Below, piece by piece: positions 17,928-25,522 of a stretch of DNA of 64,000 nt (the stretch's first letter is position 1; the number at the start of each line of letters is the position of its first letter). The DNA is from Paenibacillus kribbensis. Lineage in GTDB: Bacteria > Bacillota > Bacilli > Paenibacillales > Paenibacillaceae. The notes beneath the pieces were generated by a model that was not told the DNA's origin, made no database searches, and was given only the letters and a program-made list of their open reading frames with translations. The DNA lies in the NCBI RefSeq assembly GCF_002240415.1, contig NZ_CP020028.1, forward strand, positions 1,032,001-1,096,000, given 5' to 3'. Position numbers and translations under genes: made by a program.

Positions 17928-18692
17928 TTGAGAGACAAAGTCGCACTCATAACAGGCAGTGCCAAGGGATTAGGCAAAATGACCGCTCTGCGTCTGGCCG
18001 ATGAAGGCTGTGATATTGCGCTGAATTATGTGCATAGCCAAGCTGAAGCCGAGGAGCTGAAGCGTGTCATCGAGTCTAAAGGAGTACGCTGCCTTTCTTT
18101 ACAAGGAGATATCTCCATGCAAGAGGATATCACGAGGCTGATCGGCGAAGTCGAGGATCGGCTGGGCGGTGTAGATATTATGGTGAACAATGCCGGACCG
18201 TTCATCCGCGAGCGTCGTCTGTTTGCGGATTACAGCGTAGCCGAGATTCATACCATGATACAGGGGAATCTGGTTGGCACCATGCTGCTGGATCATCTGG
18301 TATTGCCTCATATGCGGAGCCAGCAATGGGGACGTATTATTCATTTTGGCTTTGGTCATGCTGGAGAAGCGAGGGCTTGGCCGCATCGCGCTGTCTATGC
18401 AGCCGCCAAGGTGGGGCTGGTGTCTTTTACGAAGTCACTGGCTGTGGAGGAAGCACCATATGGCATTACGGTGAATATGATTTGTCCCGGAGATATTCGA
18501 GGAGCGAATAAGGAAATGTCTATTGCCGACGTCATCGGCTTGCAGGATCAAGAGACACCACGTGGGCGTCCGGGAAGTGGGGAGGACATTGCGCGAGTGA
18601 TCGCTTATTTGTGTGAGGAGCATTCGGATTTTATAACAGGCAATATTATGGATGTGTCGGGCGGGTTGGACCCAATTCGGCCCACCATTTAA
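17928..18692 (+). CDS. short-chain dehydrogenase/reductase with atypical catalytic Ser position
   Basis: Rossmann-fold NAD(P)-dependent oxidoreductase of 254 residues. TGSAKGLG (residues 9-16) binds the cofactor, NNAG is at 87-90, and Tyr157/Lys161 form the YxxxK pair. The place 13 residues before the Tyr, normally the catalytic Ser, is His144 inside HFGFGHAGEA; no Ser occurs in that stretch. The C-terminal block NMICPGDIRG and the TGNIMDVSGGLDP ending resemble FabG-like SDRs. A TTG start follows GAGGAGGAAAACTG. The substrate is unknown; the lost Ser suggests altered or absent activity. Confidence 0.85.
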   Translation: MRDKVALITGSAKGLGKMTALRLADEGCDIALNYVHSQAEAEELKRVIESKGVRCLSLQGDISMQEDITRLIGEVEDRLGGVDIMVNNAGPFIRERRLFADYSVAEIHTMIQGNLVGTMLLDHLVLPHMRSQQWGRIIHFGFGHAGEARAWPHRAVYAAAKVGLVSFTKSLAVEEAPYGITVNMICPGDIRGANKEMSIADVIGLQDQETPRGRPGSGEDIARVIAYLCEEHSDFITGNIMDVSGGLDPIRPTI

Positions 18693-18720
18693 GCGCTAGA
18701 TTCCGGTAGACGCATCACAT

Positions 18721-18759
18721 AAAAAGAGTCTTGAGCTTCATTACTGAAGCCAAGACTCT
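18721..18759 (-). terminator. terminator of the NifU-like gene
   Basis: On the minus strand AGAGTCTTGGCTTCA pairs with TGAAGCTCAAGACTCT around a TTAC-type loop and is followed by five T residues (plus-strand A tract 18721-18725). Confidence 0.8.
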
Positions 18760-18781
18760 CATGATCATTATGCAACAAGCA

Positions 18782-19027
18782 TTAGAATACTTGTACCACT
18801 TCTTGGACGCCTTCGACTTCTTCGAGAAGAGCGCGTTCAATCCCTGCTTTCAGCGTGATTGTGGAGCTTGGGCAACTACCGCAAGCGCCCATCAGCTTCA
18901 GCTTAACGATGCCGTCTTCAACGTCAACCAGCTCAACGTCGCCGCCATCGCGTTGCAGGAACGGACGGAGCTTATCCAGTACATCTGCTACTTCATCATA
19001 CATTTGAACGCTTTGTGCTTCGCTCAT
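18782..19027 (-). CDS. NifU C-terminal-domain Fe-S scaffold (YutI/Nfu-like)
   Basis: Small 81-residue Nfu-type iron-sulfur carrier. The cluster ligands are Cys49 and Cys52 in GACGSCPSS, which bridge a [4Fe-4S] cluster between two subunits in this family. AAAGGAG lies 9 bases before the ATG. It is divergent from the YuzB-like gene and near an IscA-like gene (22204), as in the Bacillus yut/yum cluster. Confidence 0.92.
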   Translation of the reverse strand: MSEAQSVQMYDEVADVLDKLRPFLQRDGGDVELVDVEDGIVKLKLMGACGSCPSSTITLKAGIERALLEEVEGVQEVVQVF

Positions 19028-19113
19028 TAGACTTCAACTCCTTTCCTATACCTTATCATTATATTACAAAGCGGGCCAAATTAAAATGCCCGCCATCCAA
19101 AGCAGGTGAAAAA

Positions 19114-19371
19114 ATGTTAAGACCTATCATCGAATTTTGCACCAGCAATATGCATTTTGGCACCGATGAAATTATGTCCAGGCTGGAGCAAAATCCGGAT
19201 TATGATGTAATCGAATACGGCTGTCTTAGCAATTGTGGTCAGTGCAACGCCGAGCCCTATGCGATGGTCAACGGTGAGATTGTTTCTGCGGATTCAGCAG
19301 AGCTGCTGTATGAAGTGATTATAAGCAAGATCAAGGAAGCTGAGGCATGGGATCAGCTTGATTTGGATTGA
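19114..19371 (+). CDS. DUF1450 protein (YuzB-like)
   Basis: Protein of 85 residues resembling Bacillus YuzB. It contains EFC near residue 8 and YGCLSNCGQC near residue 40, a ferredoxin-like cysteine pattern, then a PYAMVNGEIV strand. Function is not established; the context (Nfu, NADH dehydrogenase, IscA-like) suggests a redox or Fe-S role. The frame opens earlier at 19015 but AGGTGA and the ATG at 19114 fit the family start. Confidence 0.8.
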   Translation: MLRPIIEFCTSNMHFGTDEIMSRLEQNPDYDVIEYGCLSNCGQCNAEPYAMVNGEIVSADSAELLYEVIISKIKEAEAWDQLDLD

Positions 19372-19372
19372 G

Positions 19373-19420
19373 AAACACAAGAAGAAGACCTGCTCTGGAA
19401 AGCGGGTCTTCTTGTGTTTT
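19373..19420. terminator. bidirectional terminator between YuzB-like and NADH dehydrogenase genes
   Basis: AAGAAGACCTGCT pairs with AGCGGGTCTTCTT around CTGGAA, extended by AAACAC/GTGTTT; T-rich on both strands. It serves two convergent genes. Confidence 0.8.
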
Positions 19421-19434
19421 ATATAGCCAATCGC

Positions 19435-20502
19435 TCAGCCAAAATGGCGTTTGGACTTCCAGAGCACACCGCTTTTAAGCAGGCGAGGTACTCGTCCACG
19501 CAACGAGGTGCTGCCCATAAAGCCATAGCCGAAGCCCGCTTTCTTGCCCAGTGCGCCTAATGTGCCGCGCAGCTTCAGAGGATGGGGGTGAGGCGTTTGG
19601 CCCTTCCACAGGTCGCGTACAATGTGTGCGATCTGCTCCCCTTGCACCTCTGCCGCCTGGGCGCTTGGCGAATAAGGAAGACTGGCACAGTCCCCGACCA
19701 CGTACACCTCGGGGTGATCCGGTATTTGATAATATTCGTTGAGCACGATGCGGCCCTGAGGGTCTTTAGGAACAGCCAAATCCTGCACCATTTTTACCGG
19801 TTGAATCCCGGCTGTCCATACCACCGCATCCGTTACAATCTGCTCGTTATGATTGTAGATAGCGCCCGGTTCAATACGGCAAACCGCAGCATGATTCAGT
19901 ACATGAACCTGATGCTCCTTGAACCAGGCATGTACATAGGCAGACAAACGTTGCGGAAATGCCGACAGTACCCGCTCGCCCCGATCCATAATGGTAATAT
20001 TTAAATCCGAACGACTTTCACGCAGCTCCGCAGCAATTTCAACACCACTCAGACCGCCGCCTACAATATGAACGTGCCCATAAGGCTTGATTTCATTCAA
20101 GCGCAGATACGTTTGACGGGTATGGTTAAAAGACTGGATCGTGCAGCTATACTCTTCAGCCCCCGGCGTATTGTGAAAACGGTCCGTGCAGCCTAGCGCA
20201 ATCACAAGCTGATCATAGAGCAAAGGCTCGCCATCCTGAAAATGGACGATTTTATTCTCCAGATCCATCGAGGTGACTTCTCCGTATTTGCGGATCAGGC
20301 GTTGCTCATTGGGAAAATGCACCCGCAAATCAAAATCAGATACCGTCCCTGCTGCGAGAGCGTAGTATTCTGTTTTCAAGCCTTGAAAGGGCATCCGGTC
20401 CACTAAAATAACTTGAACATCGTCGGGAATATGTTTGTCCAGCAATTCTTTGGCAATGGTAAGGCCGCCGTAGCCGCCCCCCAGAATAACGAAATTTTTC
20501 AT
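19435..20502 (-). CDS. type II NADH dehydrogenase-like FAD oxidoreductase (YutJ-like)
   Basis: Two-dinucleotide-binding flavoprotein of 355 residues expected to pass electrons from NAD(P)H to menaquinone at the inner membrane face. FAD motif GGGYGG lies at about residue 8, the NAD motif GGGLSGVEIAAEL near residue 155, and the second FAD motif VYVVGDCASLP near residue 279. The following AQAAEVQGEQIA is typical of NDH-2. The frame opens upstream to 20628, but the family N-terminus MKNFVILGGG starts at 20502; its AAAGGA site is rather distant (about 15 bases). This is one of two NDH-2-like genes in the window. Confidence 0.88.
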   Translation of the reverse strand: MKNFVILGGGYGGLTIAKELLDKHIPDDVQVILVDRMPFQGLKTEYYALAAGTVSDFDLRVHFPNEQRLIRKYGEVTSMDLENKIVHFQDGEPLLYDQLVIALGCTDRFHNTPGAEEYSCTIQSFNHTRQTYLRLNEIKPYGHVHIVGGGLSGVEIAAELRESRSDLNITIMDRGERVLSAFPQRLSAYVHAWFKEHQVHVLNHAAVCRIEPGAIYNHNEQIVTDAVVWTAGIQPVKMVQDLAVPKDPQGRIVLNEYYQIPDHPEVYVVGDCASLPYSPSAQAAEVQGEQIAHIVRDLWKGQTPHPHPLKLRGTLGALGKKAGFGYGFMGSTSLRGRVPRLLKSGVLWKSKRHFG

Positions 20503-20720
20503 CAAAAATCCGCCGTCCTTTCGCTGCCGTGTCCCCGGCAAATGGTCTGGAGCCTGGTTTATAATACCCGGAGTCCGGTCTGCTGTGGCAGGCAGGCCGG
20601 AGTATTCCGAGGCAACTTGTCGCTGCATAGTGTGAGTAATGGGGAAAAAATGCTCGCGGGAAATCTGAATCCGAAATAAATTTGTTTCGTTGAGTTTGTT
20701 AAATTCGTCGAGAGACTCGA

Positions 20721-21827
20721 TTAGTCGAAAACTTCGATTTCGTTATAGAAGGTGTCCCGTTCTACCGGGATACGTCCTGCACCTTTAACTAGCCAAATCA
20801 GCTCTTTACGGGTCAAACCGGCTGGAGTTAAAGCACCTGCGGCATGGCTAATCTGCTCGCGCACAATCGTGCCATGGACGTCCGAGGCGCCGAACGTAAG
20901 CGCGACCTGCGTCAATTGCGGGCCAATATTAATGAAGTAAGCCTTGACATGCTTGATATTGTCCAGCATCAGGCGGCTGATCGCAATCGTTTTGAGATCC
21001 TCATAAGCGGAATTGCGGCGCATAATGCTGGCATTTTTGCTTTTTGGCTGCATGGACAGTGGAATGAATACCATAAATCCGTTCGTTTCATCCTGCAATT
21101 CACGAATTTGCAGCATATGTTCAATACGATCCTGGTACGATTCGACCGAACCGTACAGCATGGTCGTATGAGTTTTCATGCCGAGATTGTGAGCCGTGCG
21201 ATGTACTTCAAGATAGCGATCCACATTGGCCTTGGAAACACGCATTTTCTTGCGATATTCGTCGGACAAAATCTCTGCGCCACCGCCTGTCAGAGTTTGA
21301 AGTCCAGCCTTTTGCAGCTCCTGAAGCACTTCTTTGATGCTCAAGCCGCTAATGCGTGTAAAAAAGTCAATTTCTGCTGCAGTATAGGCTTTCAGTGTAA
21401 CGTTGGGATACTTTTCATTCAGCGCCTTCAATGAGTCTACATAGTATTGGAAAGGCACATGATTATTATGACCGCCAACAATATGGAATTCTCTTACCCC
21501 AGGATGGATATGCTGCTCAACATAATCAATCATTTCCTGTCCCGACAATGTATAAGAGCCGTCCTCCCCCTGGTCCTTGCGGAAGTTACAGAACGCGCAG
21601 CGCGCTTCGCATACATTAGTGAAGTACAGGCTCATATTTTCGATAAAATAAACCTTTTTTCCATTTTTACGTAAATTAGCTTCGTTAGCCAACTGACCCA
21701 GTGTGAGAATATCGTCAGTTTCATATAAATATATACCGTCTTCAAGGCTCAAACGAATACCGTTCTGAACCTTTTCTACAATCTCCGCCATTCTGCGGTC
21801 TGTAAAAGGTGTAACTAATGTGGACAT
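20721..21827 (-). CDS. mqnE: aminofutalosine synthase MqnE (radical SAM)
   Basis: Radical SAM enzyme of 368 residues that joins SAM to the enolpyruvyl benzoate made by MqnA, giving aminofutalosine in menaquinone synthesis. Cys73, Cys77 and Cys80 (CEARCAFC) bind the [4Fe-4S] cluster. The C-terminal block TQVALTFGASDVHGTIV and GAGRIPVERDTFYN fits MqnE rather than MqnC. The frame extends to 22343, but the ATG at 21827 has AGGAGGA 7 bases upstream and matches the family N-terminus. It is transcribed from a promoter about 220 bases upstream. Confidence 0.9.
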   Translation of the reverse strand: MSTLVTPFTDRRMAEIVEKVQNGIRLSLEDGIYLYETDDILTLGQLANEANLRKNGKKVYFIENMSLYFTNVCEARCAFCNFRKDQGEDGSYTLSGQEMIDYVEQHIHPGVREFHIVGGHNNHVPFQYYVDSLKALNEKYPNVTLKAYTAAEIDFFTRISGLSIKEVLQELQKAGLQTLTGGGAEILSDEYRKKMRVSKANVDRYLEVHRTAHNLGMKTHTTMLYGSVESYQDRIEHMLQIRELQDETNGFMVFIPLSMQPKSKNASIMRRNSAYEDLKTIAISRLMLDNIKHVKAYFINIGPQLTQVALTFGASDVHGTIVREQISHAAGALTPAGLTRKELIWLVKGAGRIPVERDTFYNEIEVFD

Positions 21828-22053
21828 GCCCATTCCTCCTTCAAGTTGCTCTGTGCGAGGCTTTCCGCTATGATCTGCGGTCCAAGCGCTTGATGCACAC
21901 AGGATGTCCCGTTCCGTCGGTGCGAACCCGGCAGCGCGGATGTAGAATATGTGAAAAATATTACAATGCCAGGCTACAACAATGACGGATGTCTTAAAAC
22001 AACGCCATTTAATTGACAATTTTCCGACAGTTTCTTTTACACACTCTTCATCT

Positions 22054-22082
22054 ATTATAAACCTCACCACACAGGTGATCAA
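22054..22082 (-). promoter_or_regulatory. predicted mqnE promoter with a long leader
   Basis: Minus-strand TTGATC (22077-22082), 17-base spacer, TATAAT (22054-22059). Transcription would begin near 22046 and give a leader of roughly 220 bases before the mqnE start. I recognise no known riboswitch in that leader. Confidence 0.55.
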
Positions 22083-22138
22083 TACAAATGAGTGTAAAAT
22101 CAGGTCTTTTACCCCGTAAGGCATGGACATTCCATGAC

Positions 22139-22167
22139 TTGAGCACGTGCCAATAGTGGAGTATACT
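22139..22167 (+). promoter_or_regulatory. predicted promoter of the IscA-like gene
   Basis: TTGAGC (22139-22144), 17-base spacer, TATACT (22162-22167), about 37 bases before the start codon. It is divergent from the mqnE promoter in the 376-base gene-free stretch 21828-22203. Confidence 0.55.
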
Positions 22168-22203
22168 GAAGGGGAACATGAAGTAAAAGAGGAGGATGGA
22201 GCC

Positions 22204-22563
22204 ATGATTAACATTACCGATTCCGCTGCTGAACGCTTGAAGGAAATGCTGGAGCAGCAGGAAACGCCGAATATGTTTTTGCGTCTGGGTGTTACGCCGG
22301 GCGGTTGTACCGGATTTTCGTACGCCATGGGTTTTGACGACAATGAGACAGATCAGGATATATATATGAACGTACAGGATATGAAAGTCGTAGTGGAGAA
22401 AGAAAGCATCCGCTATCTGGACGGTCTGGAAATCGACTTTGAAGAGTCTGGCATGTCAGGCGGCTTCACGATTCATAACCCGAATGCCGTAGCTACATGC
22501 GGCTGTGGTTCAAGCTTCCGTACGCGTGATGATGCAGGGAAGCCAAGCGAAGAGCCTTGTTAA
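22204..22563 (+). CDS. IscA/ErpA-type iron-sulfur assembly protein (YutM-like)
   Basis: A-type Fe-S carrier of 119 residues. The three ligands are Cys35 (GGCTGFSY), Cys99 and Cys101 (TCGCGSSF), at the spacing expected for HesB/IscA. AGAGGAGGATGGAGCC precedes the ATG at 22204; the earlier opening at 22147 contains that ribosome-binding site. The C-terminal tail RTRDDAGKPSEEPC is extended with an extra Cys. Proximity to Nfu suggests a shared Fe-S delivery role, possibly to MqnE or other radical SAM enzymes (inference). Confidence 0.93.
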   Translation: MINITDSAAERLKEMLEQQETPNMFLRLGVTPGGCTGFSYAMGFDDNETDQDIYMNVQDMKVVVEKESIRYLDGLEIDFEESGMSGGFTIHNPNAVATCGCGSSFRTRDDAGKPSEEPC

Positions 22564-22586
22564 TATATGAGTAAAAGTAACAATCC

Positions 22587-22640
22587 AATCCTTTTGAAAC
22601 TATGTGTAATACCAAACATAGTTTCAAAAGGATTTTTATT
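22587..22640 (+). terminator. terminator after the IscA-like gene
   Basis: Perfect 18-bp stem AATCCTTTTGAAACTATG (22587-22604) with 22617-22634, then TTTATTTT. Confidence 0.9.
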
Positions 22641-22698
22641 TTGTTAAATTTGCAGTCCATATATGATAGTGAGATGACGCCCATGCTGGGCGTACGAA

Positions 22699-22730
22699 CA
22701 AAAAGCCAGAGAGAATTTTTCTCTCTGGCT
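22699..22730 (-). terminator. terminator of the LPMO gene
   Basis: AGCCAGAGAGAA/TTCTCTCTGGCT hairpin (22704-22730) with the A tract at 22700-22704 giving a T run on the minus strand. It lies 75 bases past the LPMO stop. Confidence 0.75.
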
Positions 22731-22805
22731 CTCGCGGGATATGTCTGAGGGTTTAAACTTGACTCGACAACCGCCTCTTCGTTTTTGAATAAAATATGTC
22801 CGCCC

Positions 22806-23669
22806 TTATGCGCTGCCCAATTCTGTGCTGCCTTCCTCATCGGGCGGCACATCGCCGATCAGCTTCCACGGACCCCACTGTCCTGTCGTTCCCGGTTCCT
22901 GTCCACGGGTCCACCACAGAGCTTGCCACAATTGCCCGTTGTGCAGAACGATTTCACCTTCGGTATAAACCCTGATGGTATTCCAGACGAGGTACTTTCC
23001 GAAACGGTTGGGATCTCCCGGGAAACCCTTGTCGGGCGTGGTCGGTGCCGACGGGTTGATGCTGAGCTTAACATCCATCGCTTGGTAGAAGGCATTCTCC
23101 GTATCTGCGATATCCCAAACGCCAACGATAACGTGATATCCTTCCCGGTCATTCGGAACAAAGCAATCGTTATAAGTGTCGATTGGCGGAATCGCACCGT
23201 CATCTATATAACGGCAGAATAACTCAAGATCCTCTCGTTTTAACGGGGAATTGGGGTCCCAGTCTTTTTTCGTAATAAAATAATCCCATGTATTCGTGCT
23301 GTGATTGGCTGTAAGCTTCCAATGAAACGTATGCTCCCCGCCTACCATATCTACCTTGGTCCAGCGATCCGCCGTTTGCTCGTCGAGTTCCAAAAATTTC
23401 GCGCCGCTGGCGATCTTGCCGTCAGGAACGCCGAATTCAGGGAAATCCCCTCGCCCTTCCACACTAAAAGGCTCCCATCTCACTGGCCCGCAATTGGTGT
23501 TTTGGCCCGTGGAACATAGATGAGCGCGGCTATCCGTCAAATACCCATGAGCGGAAGCGCTTTCCGCAAAAACAAACGAACCCGCCAGCATTAGGAACAG
23601 GGCTCCTATCGAGAAAATAAACCATTTCATAGATAACTTACGATGATTCACAAAAGTCTGGTTTGTCAT
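22806..23669 (-). CDS. secreted AA10 lytic polysaccharide monooxygenase with CBM5/12
   Basis: Copper-dependent oxidative chitin (or cellulose) cleaving enzyme, 287 residues. The signal peptide ends SASA, leaving His41 as the mature N-terminus; His41 and His123 (TANHSTNTW) form the copper histidine brace. The catalytic domain runs to about residue 210. A C-terminal Trp-rich module (residues about 228-275, VYTEGEIVLHNGQLWQALWW) is a CBM5/12-type chitin-binding domain. AAGGAGGAG precedes the ATG. A matching cre site lies about 60 bases upstream, so catabolite repression by CcpA is likely. Confidence 0.92.
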   Translation of the reverse strand: MTNQTFVNHRKLSMKWFIFSIGALFLMLAGSFVFAESASAHGYLTDSRAHLCSTGQNTNCGPVRWEPFSVEGRGDFPEFGVPDGKIASGAKFLELDEQTADRWTKVDMVGGEHTFHWKLTANHSTNTWDYFITKKDWDPNSPLKREDLELFCRYIDDGAIPPIDTYNDCFVPNDREGYHVIVGVWDIADTENAFYQAMDVKLSINPSAPTTPDKGFPGDPNRFGKYLVWNTIRVYTEGEIVLHNGQLWQALWWTRGQEPGTTGQWGPWKLIGDVPPDEEGSTELGSA

Positions 23670-23726
23670 GTTACTACTCCTCCTTGCATTTTTTAATAGG
23701 ATCTTTCAGGGGGTTCTAGTCTAGTC

Positions 23727-23742
23727 TTGATAACGCTTTCAA
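23727..23742. promoter_or_regulatory. cre site (CcpA operator) upstream of the LPMO
   Basis: TTGATAACGCTTTCAA fits the Bacillus cre consensus WTGNNARCGNWWWCAW at every position. It lies 58-73 bases before the LPMO start codon, a position suited to repression. No binding data are available here. Confidence 0.65.
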
Positions 23743-24346
23743 TAGTTTGAGACGTCATCATCAAGCGGCTTTATGGATTCCTCCTTCCGAAAAGTTATTA
23801 TGAATCCATTCCAAAGAGGCCTGTCCATGCTTAGATGAGAATAAATAAGCAGCAACGGCTTCCCGGAAATTGATCCCAAATAATAAATAATTCAAGAAAA
23901 AATGTATTTATTTTCTATACAATACATTGAGATTAGATAGTTGTCAATATTTTCAATGGAATATATCAATAAATATTGGATATATATGAGAAAATATGTC
24001 GAAATTCAAAACATTTTTAGCGTTGATTCTTTCAAAAATGCGTAACTTCACTAAGTAGACATCAGGCATCCGTTAGAGCGAGAAAATATTAAAAAACAAA
24101 GCTGTTTTTACTTAAGAGAGTTTATGGTTTAGCGTTTTGTCCTTAAAGAGAATATACGCCAGATCATTTTTAATGACTTTATTAGTATTTGTAGACAAAA
24201 TGGTTTAAGTATAAAATCATTCCTGTCAATTCTTTAATTTTGAAGTAGAATATTTTGAAGGTTTCACAGGAGGGACAAAATCTGTTGGTGCGTGGAATGG
24301 TGCTGTACAAGCGAAGCGGTCGCTTTAAATCAATATTAAGTTGAAA
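23743..24346. other. gene-poor AT-rich stretch
   Basis: About 600 bases between the LPMO promoter and the XRE regulator terminator. I find no convincing gene. It holds many T/A runs, a good AGGAGGGA site at about 24269 followed by only 19 codons from a TTG (24284), and at 24294-24326 a 33-base fragment identical to part of the interspersed element at 60900-61101. It looks like decayed sequence. Confidence 0.5.
24294..24326 (+). repeat. fragment of the interspersed palindromic element (copy F)
   Basis: Thirty-three bases starting GGAATGGTGCTGTACAAGCG are the exact reverse complement of 61023-61055 inside copy E. The rest of the element is missing, so this is a remnant. Confidence 0.8.
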
Positions 24347-24385
24347 AGAAAGAGCGCTATCCCTAAACGGATTAGCGCTCTTTCT
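24347..24385 (-). terminator. terminator overlapping the XRE gene 3' end
   Basis: 13-bp perfect stem AGAAAGAGCGCTA (24347-24359) with 24373-24385; the minus strand continues into TTTC-rich sequence. The stop codon at 24372-24374 lies in the stem. Confidence 0.75.
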
Positions 24386-24608
24386 CTTTATCTAATGGTT
24401 GTTCTTTTATAAATTCAACAACCTCTTCAACTTTACAATCCAACTCCTCACAAATCCGTGCAATGACACTCATGGCTACAAATTCCCCATTAGACATTTT
24501 CGCCAAAGTCGATGGTGATATTCCTAATTGAGTACGAAGGTAAGTTCGTGTCTTATCTCGTTTAATTAGAGTGATTTCCATTGGTTTATAACTTGGTTTC
24601 AATCCCAT
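24372..24608 (-). CDS. small XRE/Cro-type DNA-binding protein
   Basis: Helix-turn-helix protein of 78 residues, Cro/C1 family (HTH_26/YozG-like). The helix-turn-helix is TRTYLRTQLGISPSTLAKMSNGEFVAMSVIARICEELDC, residues about 20-60, with a charged tail. The ATG at 24608 has GAGGGGGA 6 bases upstream; a TTG at 24614 abuts that site. It is divergent from an unknown gene at 24821, and both promoters carry the same 14-base sequence in inverted orientation, suggesting autoregulation and control of the neighbour. Confidence 0.85.
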   Translation of the reverse strand: MGLKPSYKPMEITLIKRDKTRTYLRTQLGISPSTLAKMSNGEFVAMSVIARICEELDCKVEEVVEFIKEQPLDKEKER

Positions 24609-24628
24609 GAGCAATCCCCCTCTACTTA

Positions 24629-24760
24629 TTATATGTACTTAAATATTAGTGAAGTCAAACCTGAATTACAATAATGCGTACATTTTGTTCGATAAGTATT
24701 GAATGATTAAATGTGAAGATGTATTATATATATAAGAAGTCGTACATTAAGTACATATAA
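24629..24760. promoter_or_regulatory. shared inverted 14-mer in divergent promoters
   Basis: TTAAGTACATATAA occurs exactly at 24747-24760 (plus) and 24629-24642 (minus), each next to a TATAAT-like -10 of one of the two divergent genes. It is the best candidate operator for the XRE protein at 24372. Confidence 0.55.
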
Positions 24761-24820
24761 ATATAATAGCTTGGTCTTTATTTAACAAAAAAATTAATGA
24801 ATCCAAAGGAGAGGGATTAT

Positions 24821-25183
24821 ATGACCAAATCGGTTGAATTGAAAAGAGCTACCATGGTATATGGACCTGATGATGATCCTTATATCTATGAATTATTTGA
24901 GGGGGTCCTGTTTGATCGTAGCTATTTCTTTTATCTGGAAAATGGGATGTTGTGTCTGCGACATGTACGAAAGATAGACCAACTGGATCATCCACATCTT
25001 TATGTGGATGGAGACAGTGGCGGCCTTCAACTAGCGAAGAATGTGCAACGTGAGATTGTGGAAGTCGTTACAGAGGTGATTGAGCGTTTGCGCAGTAAGG
25101 ATGGCTTGACATTTTTACTAGACGAACTGCTATGGTTGCACGGTCGAACCCATATCGAGCTTAACCTTGTAAACACAAAGTGA
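24821..25183 (+). CDS. hypothetical protein, 120 aa
   Basis: I do not recognise a family. It is acidic, soluble and probably alpha/beta: a strand-rich first half (MVYGPDDDPYIYELFEGVLFDRSYFFYLENGMLCLRHV) followed by a long helix (AKNVQREIVEVVTEVIERLRS). The ATG follows AAAGGAGAGGGATTAT. It is divergent from the XRE regulator and shares its putative operator, so the two may form a regulated pair. No toxin or antitoxin motif is evident. Confidence 0.7.
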   Translation: MTKSVELKRATMVYGPDDDPYIYELFEGVLFDRSYFFYLENGMLCLRHVRKIDQLDHPHLYVDGDSGGLQLAKNVQREIVEVVTEVIERLRSKDGLTFLLDELLWLHGRTHIELNLVNTK

Positions 25184-25243
25184 CACCACACATCTAGTAG
25201 TTCTTCTCACTATTCCTACTCTATATTCCAATTTTCCCAATTA

Positions 25244-25252
25244 TGCTATAAT
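25244..25252 (+). promoter_or_regulatory. extended -10 promoter of the small-peptide locus
   Basis: TGCTATAAT is a perfect extended -10 element. Transcription would begin near 25259, about 56 bases before the peptide start. Confidence 0.6.
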
Positions 25253-25314
25253 GATTTGGACAAATTAACCGGTGGGGAAGATGCGGCGAAGCTAGCCCGA
25301 GAGGGGGTGACGCC

Positions 25315-25443
25315 GTGTCATTTGATCTAATCGTGAAGATTCTTGACGTTGTGCTAAAGTTGGTCAGTATAACTACTGGTCTAAAGACTTTGGTCCAAGC
25401 CTGGAAACAATCACGTAAAGACAAGAAAAACCACCGGGAATAG
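25315..25443 (+). CDS. 42-residue hydrophobic-basic peptide (candidate type I toxin-like)
   Basis: GTG start behind GAGGGGGTGA; the product is 42 residues. Residues 2-29 are an amphipathic or membrane-spanning segment (IVKILDVVLKLVSITTGL, then KTLVQAW) and the tail is strongly basic (KQSRKDKKNHRE). This resembles the layout of small membrane toxins of type I systems (Fst, TxpA, Hol_Tox), but I cannot match a named family. The stop codon lies inside a terminator-like hairpin (25431-25470), as is common for such loci. An antisense frame of 95 codons also exists but lacks a ribosome-binding site. It could instead be a leader peptide. Confidence 0.6.
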   Translation: MSFDLIVKILDVVLKLVSITTGLKTLVQAWKQSRKDKKNHRE

Positions 25444-25471
25444 GTTGGCCGCCTAGCTATCCGGTGATTTT
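25431..25471 (+). terminator. hairpin overlapping the peptide stop, with alternative pairing
   Basis: CACCGG (25432-25437) pairs with CCGGTG (25461-25466), extended by ATAG/CTAT, then ATTTTT. The left arm can also pair with the transcript leader CCGGTGG (25269-25275), which would prevent this hairpin. Confidence 0.6.
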
Positions 25472-25522
25472 TCGTACCTAGTATGAAATTCTCGCCGTGG
25501 TCGCCCACCGGCCTTTGTCAGA

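Noticed and set aside
24284-24343. 19-codon gene after AGGAGGGA
   Set aside because: Most of it is the copy F fragment; too short and without conserved features to support.
25221-25508. 95-codon antisense frame over the small-peptide locus
   Set aside because: No ribosome-binding site and no protein-like composition; it is read opposite to the promoter, start and terminator signals.
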